Of a DNA stretch of 64,000 nt, positions 55,035 to 62,641 are shown piece after piece. Under the pieces are notes generated by a model, which saw only the letters and a program-made list of their open reading frames with translations, was not told where the DNA came from and ran no database searches. A program made the position numbers and the translations under genes. Every line of letters starts with the position of its first letter. Position 1 is the stretch's first letter. Origin of the DNA: an uncultured Bacteroidota bacterium (GTDB taxonomy: Bacteria > Bacteroidota > Bacteroidia > Bacteroidales > F082); assembly GCA_903891085.1 (NCBI GenBank), contig CAITDJ010000008.1:78517-142516 (forward strand), read 5' to 3'.

Positions 55035-55412
55035 TTATTTTACGGCAATGGATTCTATCTCAACCAAAACATTGAGCGGCAACGATTTAACAGCAAATGC
55101 TGCACGGGCAGGAGGTTCATTTTTATAATACTGACCATACACAGCGTTCATACCCGCAAAATCTGCCATATCGCTGAGCAGACAGGTCGATTTAACCACG
55201 TTCGAAAAATCGTATCCTGCGGCTTTCAGAATTGCTTCGATGTTTTTCATCACGCGCTCAGTTTGCGCTGTGATATCTCCTTCAATCACCTTACCTGTTG
55301 CAGGATCGATCGGTATCTGACCTGATATGAATAACATTCCGTTGGCTTCAACAGCCTGACTATAAGGTCCAATAGCACCAGGTGCTGCATTTGTGCTAAT
55401 AATTTTTTTCAT
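55035..55412 (-). CDS. RidA family enamine/imine deaminase
   Basis: 125 residues, the usual Rid length. AAPGAIGPYSQAVEANGMLFISGQIPIDPATG and the C-terminal PARAAFAVKSLPLNVLVEIESIAVK with its conserved Arg identify the active RidA type. It hydrolyses reactive 2-aminoacrylate and other enamine/imine intermediates from PLP enzymes in the cytosol. Trimer-forming. Convergent with the amidotransferase gene, 13 bp between stops. Confidence 0.95.
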   Translation of the reverse strand: MKKIISTNAAPGAIGPYSQAVEANGMLFISGQIPIDPATGKVIEGDITAQTERVMKNIEAILKAAGYDFSNVVKSTCLLSDMADFAGMNAVYGQYYKNEPPARAAFAVKSLPLNVLVEIESIAVK

Positions 55413-55450
55413 ATAAATATTTTTTACATTTTTCCTTCAGTCATCAATTC

Positions 55451-55638
55451 ACAGTCTTCAGTCCACAGTCTTCAGTCCACAGTCTTCGGTCCACAGTCTT
55501 CGGTCCACAGTCTTCAATCTACAGTCTTCAGTCCACAGTCTTCAGTCCACAGTCTTCAGTCCACAGTCTTCAGTCCACAGGCTTCAGTCCACAGGCTTCA
55601 GTCCACAGGCTTCAGTCTTCAGTCCACAGTCTTCGGTC
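55451..55638. repeat. Tandem array of about thirteen 14-bp units (ACAGTCTTCAGTCC)
   Basis: Units start at 55451, 55465, 55479 and so on every 14 bp to about 55617, then a shortened copy ends near 55638. Variants include CGGTCC, CAATCT and GGCTTC. It fills most of the gap between the RidA and LptD genes, downstream of LptD and upstream of ridA. No ORF or spacer-like unique sequence lies within it. Confidence 0.95.
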
Positions 55639-55691
55639 TTCCCTCGTCATTCTGCCGAGGCAAGCGTCTTCCTTCATCCCACTTCCATCTT

Positions 55692-58397
55692 CTACAAATC
55701 CCTGAAATCTTTCTTTTTATTCAATTTCAAATCCTGCAATACTGAGGCTTTCACGTTGATTGAAAAATTCCAGCTTTGCCGTGCACCCATTGGTATCCAG
55801 TTGAACCGCATTTCCCAACAGTGCAAATCGCGGTATATATTAACCGAAGTATATGAAAGTCCCTTGGCTTTGAAATCCCAGCCGGAAGTAAAACCAACTT
55901 TCCATTTTGGTGTAATATTGACCTCACCCGAGAAACCAAGTGTTTGAACAGTAGCTGGAGTTTTTTTTGGTATTCCGTTCTTACTGGTTATCTTGTTCGA
56001 ATAGCGAAGATTATAATTCAGGTTCAATGACCAGGGAACTGACCAATCAACATAATCATCAGGATTCTTGTTTATCTCAGTGAGTTCGTTTTCGGTTCCC
56101 ATTTTTGATGTTTTTTCCTTATTTTTATTCAGCTCCTTTTGATTCAGACTCCATGAAAGCCCGAAATTCCAGGTAGTTTGGGTTAATCGCAATATTCGTT
56201 TGTTAACGTCCCATTCAAACTGATTGATTTGTCTGCCTGTTGAATCCAATACATAGGGGTCCCATATCCCCGCGTAGGTGATATTCAGTTTCTTGAACAA
56301 TTTGGTTCTTCCGTTTACTGTAATATAGGAAAGATTGATTGAATCCTTGGCCAAATCATAACTTCCTGCAAACGAAAGATCTTCAATGAGTACCACTTTT
56401 GTCATCCCTGTGATGGTGTCTTTTTTTGACGGGACTTTTATTTCAAGATTGTTGCTCAATCCGAAAGTGACACGGCCTGATTTATCCTTTGGAGGAGACC
56501 CGTAAATGGCACCTTCAAACTCACTGTAATATTGCGTTTCATTATCTCCATCAATATATGAGTCGTAATATCCCCATTTTGGATCGCCAAATTCAGGAGT
56601 ATATGTGAAACCAACCCGGGGTGAAACTACATGTCTGATGGCGCGGACCGGACCTTTTTTGAAGTTGACCTGCCCGTATACCTTGGTGGTTAAACTGGTT
56701 GATAGATTAAAATCGACCACATTCCTGAAACCCTGAATGGTATCTGTTTTCACATAGCCAATAATTGTGTCATTTCCCTCAAAAAGTGTATCGTTGACCC
56801 ATGATTCCTTATGATAATTGAAATACATTTTGTCGTTGAAATTGATGCTGTTGCCCAATGTAAAATATTTTAACACCTTGATTGGTAAACTAATAGGAAT
56901 ACTGTGCTGAATTCCGTTTTTAAGTTTTTTTACCGCATCTGGTTTAAAAAGCAAGCTATCAGGCAGGCTCACCGTGTTTCGGGCATTGGTGGTATAATTC
57001 ACACTCAGGCTTTCGTACCATTTTGCTTTTCCTGAGCTCACCTTTTTCTTGAGGGGGTAAATTTGATTGGCTGAAAATGTTAGTTCGGGCAATACGATTT
57101 CAACAATCTTTGTCTTAGTATTCTGGCGGTGACTTGCATTGAGCGTAAGAAAAAATTTGTTGTTGAAATTTGTCTGGTATGCAATGCTCGATTTGAACTC
57201 GTTACTGAGATAATTCTCTGTTGATGTAGGATTATATTTACTGAAGTTACTGCTCACAATATTCACATCGGCGCTGAACCGGCCAGCCGGACGTGCTTTG
57301 GCGTCCTGACGGTGTGTCCATCGAATTCGAAAATCATTACTTTTTTGGTAATCGGCCGAACCCTCGTTTCCGACAATGTTGATGGCGTAACTTGAGTTGA
57401 AACTTCCATTGTACTTATATCGTTTTGTGTAGCGCAGTGTCGGTTTGATTGCCCAACTGCCGCGCGAATAAATATCGCCCAAAATATCGAGATCCACATA
57501 TTGGTTAATGGCAAAATAGTAACCGCCATTTTCGAGATAAAAACCCCTGTTTTTTGATTCACCATAGGTTGGTATCCTGATTCCCGACTGCTGACCTGAT
57601 TTGTTAGGAAACATGCCAAAGGGAATGGCAAGGGGCGTTGGCACATCTTCGATCGACATATAAGCCGGGCCCGTAACAATCTTATTGTCAGGTATTACCT
57701 TAGATTTATTAAAGCGAAAAGAAAAATGAGGATGTTCTTTGTTGTTGCAGGTTGTGTAGGATCCTGAACCAATATTGATGGTGTTGTCAGGCATTTTTTT
57801 TACTTTCACTCCGTGCAAAAATCCCGATCCGTCTTCAGTTACTACCTTACTGATCAAACCTTTTTTTGTATCAAAATTGTACCGCATTTCTTTGGCTTCA
57901 AATTTTTGACCACTTTCGGTGAAGATGGGATTACCCATCAATTTACCGGTGGAATCGGGAACACCTTTGGCAAAAACTTCATTTTTATTGAAATCGATTT
58001 CAATATAATCTGCTTCCATTTTTATCTCCCCGTAGGTGACAACAGCCATCCCGAAAAGAAAAACCTTCTGGTTTTTTAAATCCTGCGTGATCGAATCGCG
58101 GGCAGAACGTTCAACTTTTGAGTCAAGATACATTTCTTTTCCCTTAGCTATTACTTTATTTTGGGAAGTGTCGATGAGTTGTCTGAATTCATCCTTGATC
58201 GACATATCGGGTAAAGCAGTTGTATCAGCAAAAACCAAAGTGTCTTGATTATTGATAATCAATACGTTGTCAGGCAGGGTATCCTGGGCATGAATTCTGA
58301 CTGGCAGGAAAACAAGGAACATACAAGTAATAAACACTGAAAGTGCAATTAACCTACTAATTGTTAATAATTTACTAAGACGGTTATAATTTATCAA
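55692..58397 (-). CDS. lptD: LPS-assembly outer-membrane protein LptD
   Basis: About 901 residues from TTG 58397 (MINYNRLSKLLTISRL...), which leads straight into a signal peptide ending VRIHAQD. The ATG at 58466 would lie upstream of the predicted transcription start (about 58438). The N-terminal OstA-like periplasmic region (KVFLFGMAVVTYGEIKMEADYIEIDF, GKGVPDSTGKLMGNP, EAKEMRYNFDTKKG) precedes a long beta-barrel domain, with PLAIPFGMFPNKSGQQSGIRIP at the junction. LptD inserts LPS into the outer leaflet. LptE is not nearby. The gene is transcribed divergently from the amidase gene with overlapping 5' ends. Confidence 0.9.
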   Translation of the reverse strand: MINYNRLSKLLTISRLIALSVFITCMFLVFLPVRIHAQDTLPDNVLIINNQDTLVFADTTALPDMSIKDEFRQLIDTSQNKVIAKGKEMYLDSKVERSARDSITQDLKNQKVFLFGMAVVTYGEIKMEADYIEIDFNKNEVFAKGVPDSTGKLMGNPIFTESGQKFEAKEMRYNFDTKKGLISKVVTEDGSGFLHGVKVKKMPDNTINIGSGSYTTCNNKEHPHFSFRFNKSKVIPDNKIVTGPAYMSIEDVPTPLAIPFGMFPNKSGQQSGIRIPTYGESKNRGFYLENGGYYFAINQYVDLDILGDIYSRGSWAIKPTLRYTKRYKYNGSFNSSYAINIVGNEGSADYQKSNDFRIRWTHRQDAKARPAGRFSADVNIVSSNFSKYNPTSTENYLSNEFKSSIAYQTNFNNKFFLTLNASHRQNTKTKIVEIVLPELTFSANQIYPLKKKVSSGKAKWYESLSVNYTTNARNTVSLPDSLLFKPDAVKKLKNGIQHSIPISLPIKVLKYFTLGNSINFNDKMYFNYHKESWVNDTLFEGNDTIIGYVKTDTIQGFRNVVDFNLSTSLTTKVYGQVNFKKGPVRAIRHVVSPRVGFTYTPEFGDPKWGYYDSYIDGDNETQYYSEFEGAIYGSPPKDKSGRVTFGLSNNLEIKVPSKKDTITGMTKVVLIEDLSFAGSYDLAKDSINLSYITVNGRTKLFKKLNITYAGIWDPYVLDSTGRQINQFEWDVNKRILRLTQTTWNFGLSWSLNQKELNKNKEKTSKMGTENELTEINKNPDDYVDWSVPWSLNLNYNLRYSNKITSKNGIPKKTPATVQTLGFSGEVNITPKWKVGFTSGWDFKAKGLSYTSVNIYRDLHCWEMRFNWIPMGARQSWNFSINVKASVLQDLKLNKKKDFRDL

Positions 58398-58409
58398 ATG
58401 CTTTACCGT

Positions 58410-58417
58410 TAATTTTG
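58410..58417 (+). promoter_or_regulatory. Bacteroidota -7 box (TAATTTTG) for the amidase gene
   Basis: An exact TAnnTTTG match that covers the in-frame TTG at 58415, so the amidase should start later. Interlocks with the lptD box at 58445-58452. Confidence 0.55.
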
Positions 58418-58441
58418 TTGAAACGATCAAAAGAAAATATC

Positions 58442-59695
58442 TTGCAAATATACTTTCAAAAACCATTCGGCTCTTATTCAATCTTTCAACGCTTCATTCC
58501 TTTGTTTGTTGTATGGTTAATTTTATCGACACAGGTTTTTTCGCAAAAGGGGCTTAAAATACGTACTGTTGTTATTGACGCCGGTCATGGTGGTAAAGAC
58601 CCGGGGGCGCTGGGGAAAAACTCGAAAGAGAAAAACATTACCCTGGATGTTGCCCTGCGTATAGGAAAATTTATCAAACAAAATCTTCCGGATGTGACTG
58701 TCATTTACACACGCAGCACAGATGAGTTTATCGAATTGCACCGCCGGGCGGCTATTGCCAATGAAGCAAAAGCCGATGTTTTTATATCGATTCATTGTAA
58801 TGCCGTTCCAAATACGACCGTGTTTGGCGCTGAAACTTTCATCATGGGTGAGCATAAAAACGAAGCCAACCTTGAAGTGGCCAAGCTCGAAAATGCAGCG
58901 ATTCTGTTAGAAGACAATGCTGACAGTGAATACGGTGGTTTTGACCCCAACAGTACACCCGCCTACATCGCGTTTACCTTGTATCAAAGTGAAAACAAAC
59001 AACAAAGTCTGAACCTTGCCCAGGCAGTTCAGGAACAATTTACAAAGCGCGCCGGTCGTAAGGACCGAAGCGTTCAACAAGCCGGTTTTTTAGTGTTGTA
59101 TCGCACAGCTATGCCCAGTATCCTTGTCGAATTAGGCTTTTTAAGTAATCTGAAAGAAGAAGCATTTCTGTTGTCGGATAGCGGAAAAACATTTATGGCC
59201 CAATGTGTTTTCAGGGCTTTTAAAGATTTTAAAATAAAATATGAACGCGACAATGCCTTAACACCCTGGGCTGTCACTGAAGAAAAAACAGAAACAACAA
59301 AAGAAAAACCAAAAGAACCGGTTAAAGATAAAGCAAAGGAAAAACCTGCCAGTGTAATAACACAAACTACAGAAAAACCTGTTGAAGAAAAAAGCCAGTC
59401 GACCAAGGCTGCCACCAATAAAACCGGTGATCAGGCGGTTGTGTATAAAGTGCAGTTTTATACCCATCCCAATAAACTTGCACTCACCGACAAGCGCTTT
59501 GCAAAGGTTGAAAATATCGATGTGTATTTCCACAACGGCTTGTATAAATATACTTCCGGATCATTTACCGATTTAATAAAGGCAACAACACTTCAAAGCC
59601 TCATGCGCAAATCGGGTTATTCCGATGCTTTTGTTGCTGCATTTAAAAATGGTGAACGAATCAGTATGGAAGAGGCATTAAAAAAGGGAAAATAA
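58442..59695 (+). CDS. N-acetylmuramoyl-L-alanine amidase (AmiC-type) with SPOR-like tail
   Basis: 417 residues from TTG 58442 (MQIYFQKPFGSY, signal ending TQVFSQ); the TTG at 58415 overlaps a promoter box. Amidase_3 domain: VIDAGHGGKDPGALG (first zinc His), EKNITLDVAL (Glu), SIHCNAVPN (His) and ILVELGFLSN (catalytic Glu). A Lys/Glu/Thr-rich linker follows (about 280-340), then a C-terminal domain (VVYKVQFYTHPNKLALTDKRF...) resembling SPOR, which binds denuded septal glycans. It cleaves peptide stems from peptidoglycan in the periplasm, likely at division. Confidence 0.93.
   Translation: MQIYFQKPFGSYSIFQRFIPLFVVWLILSTQVFSQKGLKIRTVVIDAGHGGKDPGALGKNSKEKNITLDVALRIGKFIKQNLPDVTVIYTRSTDEFIELHRRAAIANEAKADVFISIHCNAVPNTTVFGAETFIMGEHKNEANLEVAKLENAAILLEDNADSEYGGFDPNSTPAYIAFTLYQSENKQQSLNLAQAVQEQFTKRAGRKDRSVQQAGFLVLYRTAMPSILVELGFLSNLKEEAFLLSDSGKTFMAQCVFRAFKDFKIKYERDNALTPWAVTEEKTETTKEKPKEPVKDKAKEKPASVITQTTEKPVEEKSQSTKAATNKTGDQAVVYKVQFYTHPNKLALTDKRFAKVENIDVYFHNGLYKYTSGSFTDLIKATTLQSLMRKSGYSDAFVAAFKNGERISMEEALKKGK
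58445..58452 (-). promoter_or_regulatory. Bacteroidota -7 box (TATATTTG) for lptD
   Basis: Minus-strand TATATTTGC matches TAnnTTTG. It lies inside the 5' end of the divergent amidase gene and implies lptD initiates at TTG 58397 rather than ATG 58466. Confidence 0.55.
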
Positions 59696-59727
59696 CCATT
59701 GTTTAAGAAATGTTAACATGAACTAAG

Positions 59728-59760
59728 TTTGATTTAAACCCTTATAAGTTATTATCTTTG
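59728..59760 (+). promoter_or_regulatory. Promoter of the MCE gene (TTTG/TATCTTTG)
   Basis: The -7 box TATCTTTG (59753-59760) has a -33 TTTG (59728-59731) at 21-nt spacing and lies 28 nt before the TTG start. It is the best two-part promoter in the window. Confidence 0.7.
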
Positions 59761-59788
59761 TCAATTAGTCACTTAATACCATTTCAAT

Positions 59789-60736
59789 TTGAATAAAAAA
59801 CGTACTTATATCGTCGCACTTTCATTCATAGTAGCACTAATGGTGTTCATCTGGGGTTTTAATTTCCTGAAAGGGAATGATGTTTTTGTCAGAGAGCGGG
59901 TGTTTTATGCTTCCTATGATAACGTAAATGGGTTGGTTTCATCAAACCCGGTTGTAATTAACGGAATGCGGGTTGGGCAGGTGAGTAAGTTATATTTTCA
60001 TCCTGATATGAGTGGCCGGATAATCGCCGAATTATCAATTAACAGCAATTTTCCTCTCCCTGATAACAGTGTAGCACGTATTTTCAGTTCCGACCTGATG
60101 GGCTCCAAAGCCATTGACCTCCGGTTGGGAAACTCACCTGTGAACGCCTTATCGGGCGACACTCTCACAACATCCATTGAAGCCAGTTTAATGGCTGAGG
60201 TGAACGCACAGGTGGCACCAATAAAACATAAAGCCGAAGCACTTATTTCATCACTCGATTCACTTGTTGTGATTGTTCAGACCATTTTAAATGAAGATTC
60301 GAAAGAAAATCTAAAGCAAAGTTTGCAAAACATCAGCCTCACTTTCAAAAACCTTGAAAACACGACAGCAAACATCGATACAATTGTTACAGGTGAGCGC
60401 AAACGAATTGCTGCCATTTTACGCAATGTGGAATTGATTACCCGAAACTTTGAGAAAAACAGCGATGAATTGAACCGAATCATGAAGAATGCCACAACAT
60501 TCAGCGATTCACTGGCTGCCTCAAATATTGCCGCCACCATTCGTAATGCAGACAAATCGTTGAACGAGCTTGCACAGATACTTGACAGATTAAAACGGGG
60601 TGAAGGCACCGCTGGTATGCTGTTACAAAATGACACCCTTTATTTTGAACTCGAAAAGTCAGCTGCCGAACTTAATAAACTGCTTGAGGATGTGCGCCTG
60701 AACCCGAAACGATATGTGAAGATTAGCCTGTTTTAG
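59789..60736 (+). CDS. MlaD/MCE family lipid-transport protein
   Basis: 315 residues from a TTG codon at 59789, the only initiator giving the N-terminal anchor KKRTYIVALSFIVALMVFIWGFNFLKG. The MCE domain follows (VFYASYDNVNGLVSSNPVVINGMRVGQVSKLYF; DLMGSKAIDLRLGN), then a long helical/coiled-coil tail rich in Asn/Thr (about 130-270). MCE rings carry phospholipids between membranes with an ABC permease and ATPase (MlaE/MlaF); neither gene is adjacent. It ends convergently with the OstA-like gene. Confidence 0.9.
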   Translation: MNKKRTYIVALSFIVALMVFIWGFNFLKGNDVFVRERVFYASYDNVNGLVSSNPVVINGMRVGQVSKLYFHPDMSGRIIAELSINSNFPLPDNSVARIFSSDLMGSKAIDLRLGNSPVNALSGDTLTTSIEASLMAEVNAQVAPIKHKAEALISSLDSLVVIVQTILNEDSKENLKQSLQNISLTFKNLENTTANIDTIVTGERKRIAAILRNVELITRNFEKNSDELNRIMKNATTFSDSLAASNIAATIRNADKSLNELAQILDRLKRGEGTAGMLLQNDTLYFELEKSAAELNKLLEDVRLNPKRYVKISLF

Positions 60737-60744
60737 AGTTGAAA

Positions 60745-60786
60745 GTTACTGGTTGCTTGTTTACTAGCCACCAGTTCCCAGCCACC
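60745..60786. repeat. Hairpin-bearing intergenic repeat related to 24240-24285
   Basis: ACTGGT...ACCAGT forms a 6-bp stem around a CTTGTTT-containing loop and shares the words GGTTGCTTGTTT and CCAGCCACCAG with the 24240 element. It sits between convergent stops, so may terminate both genes. Confidence 0.5.
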
Positions 60787-60792
60787 AGCCAA

Positions 60793-62394
60793 TTATTCTC
60801 CCACTTCGTTCAGCAATTGTAAATTAACCGGCTCCTGCTCTTCTGCCTGAGGGTTCACAATTTCGCGCGCTCCAATCACAAAGATATCGGCTTTTGTTTC
60901 AGGGCGCCATTCGCTCAGCCAACGAAAGCCTTTTAGCCGATCCGAATCTTTGGGTAATTCTTTTTCGGGATACATCACTTCATTCGGGTTCGAATGATAG
61001 GTAATACTTTCGATTTCATTTTCACTTAACCGGATCAACATGGTGCTCGCCTGAGCCAAATTAGCGCCAATCAGCGACTTATCTTCTTCACGCACCCAAT
61101 ACACCGTTTGGGCATTGCCATCAACAAAAATTCGTTTCAACTCATTGTCGACGAAATAACCGGTCATGTTTTTCCCTTTGATCTGGTTGTAGTTGTCGAT
61201 TGAATCGTGCGACACGATAAAGGCAGTGTTATACATCACCAGCGAATCAACACTGTTTTTGGAAATGGCAATCATGATGGAATCGGCTGTCAACTGATTT
61301 TTCTGGGACCATAACACCGGTTCAATGTACATCCGCATGGCTGAGTCAGACATATGATACACCAGTGAATCGCATTTTCCCTGCATATCTTTTCTGAAAA
61401 ACTTCACATGTTTGTAGGCGAATAAGTCGCGTGCCTGTTTTTCTTTTTTGTTGAAGGTCAAAAACAAGGTGTCGGCATGCATAAACAAGGTGTCTTTTTC
61501 ATCATAATTCCTTGCCATCGCTTTGCCGGTGACAAACGAACGGCCTTCCAATTCCCACATCTTACCAAAATCGCCACTGATAAGCATATTATTGGTCGTG
61601 TCAGATATCAATACATTTCCCTGCGCGTCACCAAATCCGTTGTCACGATCATAAAACAACGAATCAGATTCGAGCATCTGTTCCTGACTCCATATTTTTG
61701 CCCGGTGACTCAGGTATGCATGGTCTTTTTTGGTATCGTACCAGCCATATTCGCAATAAATAGTATTGTCTTTTCCACGGATGATGGTGGGACCATGAAA
61801 CCAGGCTTTTTCCAATTCTGTATTGTAAACAAGCGTGTCGGAATATGCGGTGTTATCAGGACTGATCAACTCCACATCATCCCTGAAATAGAATTCTTTT
61901 TTATCGGTCTGGTAATATCCCTTTTTGCTTTTTAAAATCTTATCCTGACTTGTGATGGTACCATTGTTTGGATAGGAAGCGATTTTGGTGTTCCTGTTAT
62001 AAATCAGATAGTTCGTCTCTAATAACATGGTTTTGTCGATCATCCTTACCGAATCGAAAAGTTCAGCCTCACGGGTTTCACCTTCATACTTCAACTTTTT
62101 GCTGTAAATATCAAGACTATCATTGAAGTTGATGTGCACATGACCGAAAGCTTCAAAATTTCTGAGCCTGTCGTTCAGATATGCACTGTCGCAATAAAAC
62201 AAGGTTGAATCCTGTCGCAATACCACATTACCAATTAACCGCTGAACATCAATTCCGAGACGCTCGTCATAATTGGCAAGCCGGGCTTTTTCGATGTGAA
62301 TGATTGTTTTCTGACCGAAAGCATTGTTGTTCAGGACAAAAAATGTCGTTGACATCAGAAAGATAATAATGAATGTCTTCTGTAATTTGTTCAC
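60793..62394 (-). CDS. OstA/LptA-like periplasmic protein
   Basis: 533 residues from GTG 62394 (MNKLQKTFIIIFLMS), preferred to TTG 62421 because it lies upstream of the -7 box at 62399-62406; an internal ATG at 62355 is a fallback. A signal peptide ends NNNAFGQ. The mature protein is a chain of OstA beta repeats: QRLIGNVVLRQDSTLFYCDSAYLN, NFEAFGHVHINFNDSLDIYSKKLKYEG, EFYFRDDVELISPDNTAYSDTLVYN. This is the large LptA-like form of Bacteroidota that should bridge LPS to LptD. Divergent from gatE. Confidence 0.87.
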   Translation of the reverse strand: MNKLQKTFIIIFLMSTTFFVLNNNAFGQKTIIHIEKARLANYDERLGIDVQRLIGNVVLRQDSTLFYCDSAYLNDRLRNFEAFGHVHINFNDSLDIYSKKLKYEGETREAELFDSVRMIDKTMLLETNYLIYNRNTKIASYPNNGTITSQDKILKSKKGYYQTDKKEFYFRDDVELISPDNTAYSDTLVYNTELEKAWFHGPTIIRGKDNTIYCEYGWYDTKKDHAYLSHRAKIWSQEQMLESDSLFYDRDNGFGDAQGNVLISDTTNNMLISGDFGKMWELEGRSFVTGKAMARNYDEKDTLFMHADTLFLTFNKKEKQARDLFAYKHVKFFRKDMQGKCDSLVYHMSDSAMRMYIEPVLWSQKNQLTADSIMIAISKNSVDSLVMYNTAFIVSHDSIDNYNQIKGKNMTGYFVDNELKRIFVDGNAQTVYWVREEDKSLIGANLAQASTMLIRLSENEIESITYHSNPNEVMYPEKELPKDSDRLKGFRWLSEWRPETKADIFVIGAREIVNPQAEEQEPVNLQLLNEVGE

Positions 62395-62398
62395 CGCG

Positions 62399-62406
62399 CA
62401 AAAGTA
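62399..62406 (-). promoter_or_regulatory. Bacteroidota -7 box (TACTTTTG) for the OstA-like gene
   Basis: Minus-strand TACTTTTGC matches TAnnTTTG but ends only 4 nt before the GTG at 62394, implying a near-leaderless transcript or initiation at ATG 62355. Confidence 0.4.
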
Positions 62407-62468
62407 AAGAATTAATGTCAAAAGTGCGGAGTGATCTAAAGTGAAGTAAATTGCGGAGTTAAATTAAT

Positions 62469-62554
62469 CTCACTTTAGCTCACTTTAGCTCACTTTAGCT
62501 CACTTTAGCTCACTTTAGCTCACTTTAGCTCACTTTAGCTCACTTTAGCTCACT
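62469..62554. repeat. Perfect 10-bp tandem array (CTCACTTTAG), eight units
   Basis: Eight exact copies of CACTTTAGCT fill 62471-62550, with partial units at both ends. An inverted CTAAAGTGA copy lies just upstream (about 62434-62442). The array sits between the OstA-like gene and gatE, 43 bp before the gatE promoter box. Confidence 0.97.
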
Positions 62555-62596
62555 CCAAACTTTAGTCACTTTTTAAAAAGAAAAGCTAATTTTCCA

Positions 62597-62604
62597 TAAC
62601 TTTG
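62597..62604 (+). promoter_or_regulatory. Bacteroidota -7 box (TAACTTTG) for gatE
   Basis: TAACTTTG matches TAnnTTTG exactly, 37 nt before the ATG at 62642 and just downstream of the 10-bp array. Confidence 0.6.
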
Positions 62605-62641
62605 AGGGATTGATACGAAAATCGGAACAAAACCTTAACTT

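Noticed and set aside
55451..55638. Possible CRISPR array
   Set aside because: Units are contiguous 14-bp copies without unique spacers, and no cas gene is present.
62469..62554. Possible CRISPR array or satellite-like origin iterons
   Set aside because: The 10-bp units have no spacers and there is no replication initiator gene or DnaA-box cluster nearby.
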